Below are positions 6,307 to 12,317 of a stretch of DNA of 12,317 bases, in pieces. The notes beneath the pieces are model-generated. The model was not told the DNA's origin, did no database searches, and saw nothing but the letters and a program-made list of their open reading frames with translations. The position numbers and the translations under genes are program-made. This DNA comes from B2-G16 sp964528085 (GTDB lineage Bacteria; Bipolaricaulota; Bipolaricaulia; UBA7950; UBA9294). How positions within the stretch are numbered: the stretch's first letter is position 1; each line of letters begins with the position of its first letter. The stretch is from NCBI GenBank assembly GCA_964528085.1, contig CAZGRE010000040.1, forward strand, positions 1-12,317, in the 5' to 3' direction.

Positions 6307-8406
6307 CTAGGTCGTTAGGTTAAATCCGACCTTCAGGATCAGCTCATCGCTATCCTTCGCCGGTTCATTCCGATCGACCACGTCCTTCCACTCCAGGGAG
6401 AACGAAATCTCCATGTCATCAGCGATGTTACCATACCATGAGAGCTCAACGTGGCGCGTTTCCTTGACCAGCTCCTCATCTGATGAAAGGGCTGCCACCA
6501 CCCACTTCGTCTGATGGCTTAGCTGAAGTTGAAAGGTCCCTTCCGTCCCCTCCCACCCCATGCCTAGGCTGATCGCCGTCTCCCGATAGGTGGGCTTTCC
6601 GGCATCATTCGGATGAGCGGTCACCTTATCCACAAACTCCGCCGAAACACTCGTCTCAGAAAACTCGGAATCGAACTGTAGCCTAATCCTCTGCACCGAT
6701 TGATCCTTCTCGCTAGCGCGGGGATATCTTGTTGTCTGATGGAGGATCGTAAGCGCGATATCACCGTACGCAAGGGTGGTGTCAACCTCCCCTTCCCATT
6801 CCGTTAAAGAACGATCCTTCGCCGAGGCGTTCGGGTAGACCAACCCTTCCCGCTTGAAACGCCACCCGATCATGTACGCCGGTTTATCCATGGTATAGCT
6901 CACCTCGCGGGTAGACGTGTGATGATCGAGAAGGCTGTCTGCCGGGTAGCTCTTCCCTTCCCACTCAAGGGCGATTGCCAAATCTCCGTTGTGAAATGGG
7001 AAGGCGATCGAGAATGGAATATCGATGTTGCAAGTCCGTTTGCGCGGGAGGATCGAGAGTGCTCTGTCCACCAGGACCTGGGCCACGTCTGGGGCGATGT
7101 CACGGTCCCACTCGGCATCGCGGACATCGTCGATGAAGTCCCGCAGATAATCGACGGCCCCTCTCCGGTCTCCGACCGCCAGAGCCCCCAGTGCTCCTTC
7201 CTGGCCAAGCTCCCCCAGAAGCTCATCCTCTAAGGTTGCGGGTAGACACGCTCCCCTCACGTACTCCATAAGAGAAGCGATATCGACCGCTGCCTGAGAG
7301 GCACGCCCAGGCTCGATCTCATCATCGATGGCGTTCGGATAGTACTCCCTGTCGAAGGAAACAGAAAGATCAGTCTCCCACGAACCACACTCCCAGAAGA
7401 GGGCAAAATCCAGATCGCGAGCGGCCCTATCGTCATCATTCCTCAACCGATCAATGTAGTTACGCTGCTTTTGCTGATAGTTCATGGAGATACCCCAATC
7501 CTCACCTGCATAACCTAGCCCAAGCTTCAGCTCGCCCCTCTCTACATCCTTCCTCGGGGCGCGGTAATCGGAAGTGGCCCACCCCAGTGCGCAATTGAGA
7601 TCGACGCCGCCTATCATCGTCGAGAGATCAAGATCACACGCCTGCGTGGTCCCAGCCTCCCCCACCTTTTGCAGCAACAGGTCCGCCTTGTACCTGATCC
7701 GCTCCGCTTCCTCCGCCTTGACCATCTCCCCCCAGTACTCTTCTACCAAGGATAGGAGTTCCTCAAGATCGCTGGCGTAAGCGGGGCGTTCCCCGTCAGC
7801 CTGGTCGAGAACCGCTTGCCACAGAAGGGAGGATAACCTTCCTTTCACCTCGTCTGCCGCGTACAGCTCCACCTTGTTCGCGATGTAATGGAGGTAGTCG
7901 TAGCGCTGTTCGAGCGAGCGGGCAAGGATGAGAAGCCGCGCGGAACTTATCGGATCAAGGGCTGAGCTTTCCTCAATGAGGTCGATGAACCGATCATCGA
8001 GCGCGTCCTCGATGGTTCCTAACCGCTCAGTTAGAAGATCGATCGGGATCGTATGACCGGCGGCCCTAATCGTGTCAAGAGCGGCCTGTCCCTGATCGAG
8101 CTGGGCGTTGAGCTGTTCCCTAAGGGCGCTTTCCGGAAGCCCGTTGACCTCCGCTCGAAGTTCCGTCAATGTCGCGAGCCTTGCACCGGCTGAAGAGGCG
8201 GTCAATCTGCAACCGATATCGATGCTCGCGCCTGAGTCAGATAGCAAGGATTTCACGTCCATTTCGCCCTGCGCCCACCCTTCCACCGGCCCGATAAGGT
8301 CGGAGGTGATGCTGACCTGAACTCTTTGCTCAAGAGCGGTCGTCTGCGGGATGCAGCCGCAATGGAATACACCTATTGCAATGAAAATCAGCGCGATCCA
8401 CTTCAT
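6307..8406 (-). CDS. Large exported mosaic protein: helical N-half, FIMAH-like segment, beta-strand-rich C-terminus
   Basis: I do not recognise the whole 699-residue protein. Residues 1-18 (MKWIALIFIAIGVFHCGC) form a signal sequence. Cys16 and Cys18 near its end make a lipoprotein possible, though the lipobox is not canonical. Residues 75-250 are mostly charged amphipathic helices. From 285 to 355, and from 460 to the end, short alternating-polarity strands (GELKLGLGYAGEDWGISMNYQQK; RHVELSWYG; DELILKVGFNLTT) resemble outer-membrane barrel strands. Residues 398-455 (ALGALAVGDRRGAVDYLRDF... APDVAQVLVDRALSIL) resemble the FIMAH helical module of secreted proteins, apparently inserted between strand blocks. 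It could be a barrel with periplasmic inserts or an envelope scaffold. SD is weak but the promoter is good. Confidence 0.75.
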   Translation of the reverse strand: MKWIALIFIAIGVFHCGCIPQTTALEQRVQVSITSDLIGPVEGWAQGEMDVKSLLSDSGASIDIGCRLTASSAGARLATLTELRAEVNGLPESALREQLNAQLDQGQAALDTIRAAGHTIPIDLLTERLGTIEDALDDRFIDLIEESSALDPISSARLLILARSLEQRYDYLHYIANKVELYAADEVKGRLSSLLWQAVLDQADGERPAYASDLEELLSLVEEYWGEMVKAEEAERIRYKADLLLQKVGEAGTTQACDLDLSTMIGGVDLNCALGWATSDYRAPRKDVERGELKLGLGYAGEDWGISMNYQQKQRNYIDRLRNDDDRAARDLDFALFWECGSWETDLSVSFDREYYPNAIDDEIEPGRASQAAVDIASLMEYVRGACLPATLEDELLGELGQEGALGALAVGDRRGAVDYLRDFIDDVRDAEWDRDIAPDVAQVLVDRALSILPRKRTCNIDIPFSIAFPFHNGDLAIALEWEGKSYPADSLLDHHTSTREVSYTMDKPAYMIGWRFKREGLVYPNASAKDRSLTEWEGEVDTTLAYGDIALTILHQTTRYPRASEKDQSVQRIRLQFDSEFSETSVSAEFVDKVTAHPNDAGKPTYRETAISLGMGWEGTEGTFQLQLSHQTKWVVAALSSDEELVKETRHVELSWYGNIADDMEISFSLEWKDVVDRNEPAKDSDELILKVGFNLTT

Positions 8407-8436
8407 TTGACTACTTCTAAGGGATACTACAGTATT

Positions 8437-8465
8437 AATATACCATTCTCATGAGCGATCAACAA
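8437..8465 (-). promoter_or_regulatory. Extended -10 promoter of the 699-residue protein gene
   Basis: On the minus strand TTGTTG (8465-8460), 17-nt spacer, TATATT (8442-8437) preceded by TGG (TGnTATATT). The expected start point is about 24 nt upstream of the ATG at 8406. It is divergent from the plus-strand promoter about 90 bp away. Confidence 0.6.
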
Positions 8466-8554
8466 GTCCCTCTCCCCGTGAAGTCGGTTCGTAAATCAAG
8501 GATAATCGTTAGTCGCAGGGGGCGAACGCCGTCTCCTTCATCGTGGGGAAGATG

Positions 8555-8563
8555 TGCTATACT
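8555..8563 (+). promoter_or_regulatory. Extended -10 promoter of the PKD-protein gene
   Basis: TGCTATACT matches TGnTATAAT at all but one base. No good -35 lies 16-18 nt upstream, which extended -10 promoters can tolerate. The predicted start point, about 8570, falls within the 14-bp palindrome. This means an upstream in-frame ATG at 8543 would lie outside the transcript. Confidence 0.5.
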
Positions 8564-8577
8564 GGAGACATGTCTCC
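8564..8577. promoter_or_regulatory. 14-bp perfect palindrome at the predicted transcription start (possible operator)
   Basis: GGAGACATGTCTCC is a perfect, spacer-free palindrome directly after the -10 and directly before the GGAGGTGA ribosome site. With no loop it would form a poor RNA hairpin, so a dimeric DNA-binding protein site is the better reading. Blocking this site would repress the plus-strand gene. Confidence 0.45.
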
Positions 8578-8590
8578 GGAGGTGAATTTC

Positions 8591-9400
8591 ATGATAAGAT
8601 GCGTTTCGGCTGTGATCGTGGTCAGCCTATTACTTGCGGTTCCGGTCCTTTCTGAGGAGCTACCCCAGATCTTGCAACCGCACCCAACGGCCTACACCCC
8701 TTCCGAGCTCTCATCCTTGATGCAAGCAATCGAAAATCTGCAGGAAACGTTGGACGACTACACGCTCGGCTCTAGAAAGGCCTTCACTCCCGATGGATGG
8801 CAGAGTCAGGATTTTGCCGCGTACACCGCTGGAACCTTGGCTGAGATGGGCTACGAGACGAAGATCGTAAGCGCTCCTGGCTGGCCGGAGGGGGTGCATA
8901 CTTGGGTGATCGTCGGAATCCCGCTAAACGGGAAGACGGCGTGGATCCCAGTGGAAGCGTCACCTGAGATAGACCATACCCAGCAGACGCTAGGCAAGGT
9001 TCCAGTAATAACCGATCCTGCCGGCGGGAAAGGATTCGATCCGCGCTACGTCAGCTTCACCGACATAGTCGACCTCCCGCCGAACCTCCCCCCTGTGGCG
9101 AGGATCCGCCTTCCAAATATGAAAGTAGCGATAGTGGGGGGGATGATCCGCGTCTTTTCCCTTGAATCTTACGATCCTGACGGTGAGATCGTCCTTTATC
9201 AATGGAACTTCGGAGACGGAGAGACCGCTGTGACGACATCATGGAGCGCTTCGCACAGATTTAAGACCAAAGGAGAGTATACCCTCGCCGTAACGGTCAT
9301 CGATAACCGCGGTTCCCGGGCAACTGCAAGTACTGTCTTAACCGTCATTGACGAAGGAAGTGAGACAAAGGGCTCCTCGGGGTGCGGCTGCGGTGGTTAA
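8591..9400 (+). CDS. Secreted transglutaminase-like plus PKD-domain protein with Cys-rich C-terminal tail
   Basis: A 269-residue exported protein. Residues 1-20 form a signal peptide (MIRCVSAVIVVSLLLAVPVL). Residues 69-125 resemble the core of bacterial transglutaminase-like proteins: SQDFAAYTAGTLAEMGYETKIV, then GVHTWVIVGIPLNGKTAWIPVEASP, with His103 and Glu122 in the expected positions. The nucleophile Cys position holds Ser72, so it may be inactive. Residues 167-253 are a PKD domain (PPVARI... YDPDGEIVLYQWNFGDG... FKTKGEYTLAVTVIDNRG). The tail SSGCGCGG (262-269) has two closely spaced Cys and no membrane anchor after them. I start it at the ATG at 8591 because GGAGGTGA (8578-8585) sits 5 nt upstream and the signal peptide begins here; the in-frame ATG at 8543 lies upstream of the promoter -10. 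PKD call firm; transglutaminase-like call moderate. Confidence 0.8.
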   Translation: MIRCVSAVIVVSLLLAVPVLSEELPQILQPHPTAYTPSELSSLMQAIENLQETLDDYTLGSRKAFTPDGWQSQDFAAYTAGTLAEMGYETKIVSAPGWPEGVHTWVIVGIPLNGKTAWIPVEASPEIDHTQQTLGKVPVITDPAGGKGFDPRYVSFTDIVDLPPNLPPVARIRLPNMKVAIVGGMIRVFSLESYDPDGEIVLYQWNFGDGETAVTTSWSASHRFKTKGEYTLAVTVIDNRGSRATASTVLTVIDEGSETKGSSGCGCGG

Positions 9401-9618
9401 CTAAGGCGCCATTGACCAAAGGACTCCCCCGAGGAGAAGTGGCCCGGTCGCGTGGCCCTCACAGACCTTCCGGGGGTGTGTAAAAAAGAAACTCCCGTGC
9501 TTGTTGTTTCTTTGGGTTCCTCCCTGATCCTGTCTTCAGGGCGAGGGCGCGGGGCCAATCCCTTCTCCTGCCCGACGTGATTCGTCACGGGCGGGGCGTT
9601 CGGCTCCTTTCTCTAGTG
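9401..9618. other. Non-coding stretch dense in inverted repeats, between the PKD gene and the IS element
   Basis: I find no supported gene here. It holds four inverted repeats in a row: an imperfect 10-bp stem (9426-9436 with 9467-9476, one bulge) enclosing a smaller GGCC/GGCC pair; AAAGAAAC/GTTTCTTT (9485-9492, 9506-9513; loop 13); CCCTGA/TCAGGG (9522-9527, 9536-9541; loop 8); and CGTGA-TTCG-TCACG near 9576-9589. None is followed by a run of T on the + strand. A structured RNA, a degenerate terminator region for the PKD gene, or remains of an older mobile element are all possible. Confidence 0.4.
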
Positions 9619-9642
9619 TGTCAAGCTTCATAATGCTGTTCA
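9619..9642. repeat. IS left terminal inverted repeat
   Basis: The 24 bases starting TGTCAAGCTTC match 16 of 24 positions of the reverse complement of 10726-10749. Shared bases include the terminal TGTC and the inner AATG and TGTT blocks. Confidence 0.65.
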
Positions 9643-9726
9643 GGTGGGGACAGAAGAGGGGAGAAAAAGGAGGGTCACCGAGGCAAGATCACCAGGTAAT
9701 GATCTAGGAACCTGGGAGGGCTGCCG

Positions 9727-10721
9727 ATGACCCTCGAAGACAGCGTACACGTTTTTCGGCTCCGTGTCCTGCAGCGAGCCGAGGAGTTGGGGAACGTCAG
9801 TGCCGCGTGCCGTGAGGCAGGGATCTCGCGAACGCTGTTCTACCGCTGGAAGAAGCGATTCACGTTGTACGGGATCGATGGGCTACACCCGCGTAGAACC
9901 GAGGCCCGTCCGGGGATGTCCTCAGCTGGACTCGATCAAGGAACGCAGGATTATCGCCATGGCGCTGGCATATCCTACCTGGGGTCCCCAGCGACTAAGT
10001 ATACAGTTGGCGATGGAGGGACTTGTCATTTCGCCGACTACTGTCTGGAGGGCGCTCCGCCGTCTCGGACTGGGGACGCGTATTCAGCGCCTGCTTGTCC
10101 TGGAAGTGCACAGCGCAGAGCATGCTGGCCTTCTCACCGAGCGGATGCGGCGGAACCTGTCACGACGCAAGGTCCGTCATACACAGGCAGAGGAACCGGG
10201 GGAGCTTGTCTGTATCGACACGTTCTACATCGGCAACCTCAAGGGTGTAGGCAAGCTGTGGCAGCTGACAGCCTGCGATGCCGCCAGCTCGTACGCCATG
10301 GTAAAGGTTGTATCAACGAACAACGCCCAAAGAAGCAGCTCTGTTCCTCAAGGAGGTCGTTGCTGTGGAGGTTGCACGGGCTGGGTGGAAGCTGCGCCGG
10401 GTGCTGACGGATGGAGGTAGTGAATTCAAAGGGGACTTCGACAACACCTGTAAGGAGCTCAACGTTCGCCACACCCGAACGAAGCCACGACATGCGTGGA
10501 CCAACGGGTTCGTCGAACGGCTGCAGGGAATGATCCTGCACGAGCACTGGCGCATTGTCTTTCGGCGACGCTACTTCCGCCAGCACCAGCAAGCATCACT
10601 CGTTTCGTTCCTTGGGTTCTACAACTTCCACAGACCGCATCAAGGCTATCGTACCAAGGGACAGTCTCCCTCCGAGATCTTCTGGGGAGCTGTCCATGAA
10701 CATCACTCCAAGGAGGCATGA
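9727..10721 (+). pseudogene. IS481-family transposase, disrupted by two frameshifts
   Basis: Three reading frames must be joined. Frame A (9727 to about 9916) encodes an N-terminal helix-turn-helix: ELGNVSAACREAGISRTLFYRWKKRF, ending LHPRRTEARPG. Frame B (about 9917 to about 10326) continues with PQLDSIKERRIIAMALAYPTWGPQRLS and WRALRRLGLGTRIQRLL, and holds the first catalytic Asp in LVCIDTFYIGNL. Frame C (about 10328 to 10721) gives KEAALFLKEVV, the second Asp in RVLTDGGSEFKG, HTRTKPRHAWTNGFVERLQGMILHEHW with the catalytic Glu, and HRPHQGYRTKGQSPSEIFWGA. Both shifts move the frame by +1, as if one base had been gained near 9916 and another near the GCCC at 10325-10328. IS481 transposases are normally one ORF, so I read this as decay. 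All three catalytic residues survive. The ATG follows GGGAGG with about 7 nt spacing. Confidence 0.88.
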
Positions 10722-10725
10722 AGTG

Positions 10726-10749
10726 TCAACACCATTCCGGAATTGGACA
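10726..10749. repeat. IS right terminal inverted repeat
   Basis: The reverse complement starts TGTCCAATTCC and matches the left end at 16 of 24 positions. It begins 4 bp after the transposase stop codon, as expected for a compact IS. Confidence 0.65.
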
Positions 10750-10864
10750 GGCCAAAGGGGCCATGTCACATCTCCGCCCTCACCGGATTTTGAGGAGGAC
10801 ATGCCGCGCCTCGTACTCATTACAATAGCCATCCCAGCGCCCGACCGCAGCGAGAGGGGAAGAG

Positions 10865-10896
10865 AAAAAAGGCCCCGCGGGATCACCCGCGGGGCC
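10865..10896 (-). terminator. Rho-independent terminator of the barrel-protein gene
   Basis: Read on the minus strand: GGCCCCGCGGG (10896-10886), loop TGAT, CCCGCGGGGCC (10881-10871), then TTTTTT (10870-10865). The 11-bp perfect GC stem plus U-tract lies 25 bp after the stop codon at 10922. Confidence 0.95.
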
Positions 10897-10921
10897 ACAA
10901 ACTCCTTACTCCAATTAATGA

Positions 10922-12289
10922 CTACCAGGTAAACCCAAAGTCAAAGTGGAGTTCCTCAAAGCCAAGATACGAGATTATCGCCCCGAAACTGATGGTCGTG
11001 TTCGAGCCGATACCGAGCTCGATCCCGCCGTACGTGCCGAGCCAGCCGAAGATCCCGTACTCGCCGGGATCGCCGCCAGCGACGAAGAAGTTGTAGATGT
11101 CGACGTTGTACGCGCCACCACAGCAGCTATCCCCGTCGATCGACAGACCGAAGAACTCGTTCGGGTAGATATACTCCTCAGCCACTTCATCGTATAGTCT
11201 GAACGCAGAGCAGGTGTACCGGGTGATGTCGCCGGTGTAGGAGAAATACCACGAGTACTCCATGCTATCGCACATGGTGTAGGTATTTATCCAGCCGGAC
11301 TCGCGCTCCCACCTGTTATCGAAGATCTCCCCGGCCTTGAACGTGACGCCGTTGTAGTTGTAGTTAAGCATCAGCGCGTTCAGCTCGATACCGTCGAACA
11401 GATAGGCCCCGCCGGCGGTTACATCCTGAACGAGCTCGAGGTACGGCGTGACGCAGACCGCATCGCCGAACGTGAGATCGAAGTCGGCGCAGATCGACTT
11501 GCTCCCGGTCTGGAACTCGATCGACATCGAATCGATGTTGATCCAGCCTATACCGAGATCGACGTTCTCGAACAGGAACGTAAGGCTGCTGAACCCCACG
11601 TCGCAACTGAAGCTGAGAAACGCCGTGACGTCAAGGCAAGTGAACGGCCACGAAACGAAGATATCCGCGCCCGTGAATCCCTGGGTGCAGGTATACTCCC
11701 CGATGAACAGGCCTGCGTTTGTGTAGTAGTACCTGCTGGGGCCGGTGCAGGGCGTCCATCCATCGGAGGGACCGTACGCACCCATCACGCCATAGAGCTT
11801 CGCGAAGTAAAGGCCTCCCCCAGCACCGAAGTCGACCTCCACGCCGAACGTCGCCGGGCCGGCCTCGCCGATCCCGCCAAACGCCCAGCCGACACCGACA
11901 TCGCCACCATCTTGAGCGATGCTGAACAGACCGTAGAGGTCCATACCGCCGAGCGAGATCTCAGCGACATTCTCCCAGGTTACAAACGTCGAGGCGGTCG
12001 GATCGAACTCGAGGAAACTCGAGAAGCTAAACGCACCGATCGCCCCTCCTGCATCGAACCAGAGATAGCTGATTCCATCGAGGTCGAAGACGACGTTGGA
12101 ACCGAAGGTCCAACCCCCGATGGTGTAGTCGAGCATCACGAGCGAGTACAGGGAGTCTAGCGTCACCGCCCCCGCCCCATCCCAGCTCAACCATAGATCC
12201 GTGTTCCAGCTTCCGGAAAAGCTGCCGGCACCAAACGCCGCAACTCCCAGACTGAGAATTAGAAGGCTTAGTACGAGAGCCTTTTTCAT
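10922..12289 (-). CDS. Outer-membrane beta-barrel-like (porin-type) protein
   Basis: A 455-residue exported protein, function otherwise unknown. A clear signal peptide (MKKALVLSLLILSLGVAAFGA, cleavage near residue 21) is followed by SGSWNTDLWLSWDG, typical of an initial barrel strand. The whole chain is rich in Gly, Phe, Tyr, Trp and short alternating strands, with few Lys/Arg. It ends in FDFGFTW, with a C-terminal aromatic residue as in the sorting signal of outer-membrane barrels. Unusually for such proteins it has ten Cys, from PCTGPS to DSCCGG, so disulfides or metal binding are conceivable. SD AAGGAGG lies 7 nt before the ATG. The promoter is outside the window; the gene stands alone with its own terminator. 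Porin-like barrel is an inference from composition and both termini. Confidence 0.82.
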   Translation of the reverse strand: MKKALVLSLLILSLGVAAFGAGSFSGSWNTDLWLSWDGAGAVTLDSLYSLVMLDYTIGGWTFGSNVVFDLDGISYLWFDAGGAIGAFSFSSFLEFDPTASTFVTWENVAEISLGGMDLYGLFSIAQDGGDVGVGWAFGGIGEAGPATFGVEVDFGAGGGLYFAKLYGVMGAYGPSDGWTPCTGPSRYYYTNAGLFIGEYTCTQGFTGADIFVSWPFTCLDVTAFLSFSCDVGFSSLTFLFENVDLGIGWINIDSMSIEFQTGSKSICADFDLTFGDAVCVTPYLELVQDVTAGGAYLFDGIELNALMLNYNYNGVTFKAGEIFDNRWERESGWINTYTMCDSMEYSWYFSYTGDITRYTCSAFRLYDEVAEEYIYPNEFFGLSIDGDSCCGGAYNVDIYNFFVAGGDPGEYGIFGWLGTYGGIELGIGSNTTISFGAIISYLGFEELHFDFGFTW

Positions 12290-12317
12290 TTACTAACCTC
12301 CTTACGCATTTTACGCA

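Larger units (their letters stand above)
9619..10749 (+). mobile_element. Decayed IS481-type insertion sequence
   Basis: A 1131-bp element bounded by imperfect terminal inverted repeats that begin TGTC, with a single transposase of the IS481 type (HTH plus DDE integrase core) filling most of it. The transposase carries two frameshifts and no target duplication is visible in the immediate flanks (left ...CTAGTG, right GGCCAA...). This is an old, probably immobile copy. Confidence 0.75.

Noticed and set aside
8543..8590. Upstream in-frame ATG for the PKD protein
   Set aside because: It lies upstream of the extended -10, adds non-signal-like residues, and has no SD, whereas 8591 has GGAGGTGA.
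9397..9588. 63-codon minus-strand open frame in the IS-flanking gap
   Set aside because: Its GTG start sits in an inverted repeat without SD, the product is low-information and Pro/Arg/Ser-rich, and it overlaps the end of the PKD gene.
10325..10328. Programmed frameshifting in the transposase
   Set aside because: Two separate shifts would be needed, there is no A6G-like slippery site, and IS481 transposases are normally single frames; decay is simpler.
10801..10932. Short + strand frame beginning MPRLVLITIAIP behind GAGGAGG
   Set aside because: The SD is only 2 nt from the ATG, and the frame runs through the rho-independent terminator of the opposite gene. It may be chance or a gene remnant left by rearrangement.

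Overview
The window looks like chromosomal DNA from a diderm (outer-membrane) anaerobic or deep-branching bacterium. Peptidoglycan synthesis (murB), sugar-nucleotide genes and two predicted secreted beta-barrel-type proteins indicate a Gram-negative envelope. The GC-rich bases, strong GGAGG ribosome binding sites, Gly/aromatic-rich barrel, FIMAH-like and PKD domains remind me of Bipolaricaulota/Acetothermia genomes. That placement is a guess from style, not a demonstrated affiliation.

Layout: (1) 1-4062, minus strand, is a tightly packed four-gene sugar-nucleotide operon. In order of transcription it encodes a UDP-GlcNAc 6-dehydrogenase (WbpA-like), a Gfo/Idh/MocA oxidoreductase (WbpB/WlbA-like), a formyltransferase, and a DegT/WbpE-like PLP aminotransferase that runs off the left edge. 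The set resembles the UDP-2,3-diamino-uronic acid pathway, but has a formyltransferase where an acetyltransferase would be expected. Two short tandem-repeat families are built into the coding sequence: 7-bp repeats form two in-frame insertions in the aminotransferase, and 9-bp repeats cover the ATGA overlap between the first two genes. (2) 4161-4191 is a perfect-stem hairpin of a dispersed-repeat type. (3) 4210-5299, minus strand, is a 71-codon gene of unknown function overlapping murB, whose true start lies inside that overlap. (4) 5492-8406, minus strand, holds a secreted parallel beta-helix protein and a 699-residue secreted mosaic of helical and beta-strand segments. (5) 8407-8590 is a divergent promoter region with extended -10 elements and a 14-bp perfect palindrome. 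(6) 8591-9400, plus strand, is a secreted transglutaminase-like plus PKD protein with an apparent Cys-to-Ser change and a Cys-rich tail. (7) 9401-9618 is non-coding and dense in inverted repeats. (8) 9619-10749 is a decayed IS481-type insertion sequence with terminal inverted repeats and a transposase broken by two frameshifts. (9) 10865-10896 is a textbook rho-independent terminator for the final gene, a 455-residue outer-membrane barrel-like protein (10922-12289, minus strand).

The genes share a cell-envelope theme: a modified surface sugar, cell-wall precursor synthesis, and several exported structural proteins. I see no defence system, CRISPR array, rRNA or tRNA. The most unusual content is the repeat invasion of the sugar operon, the formyltransferase in a Wbp-like operon, and the divergent promoter palindrome.
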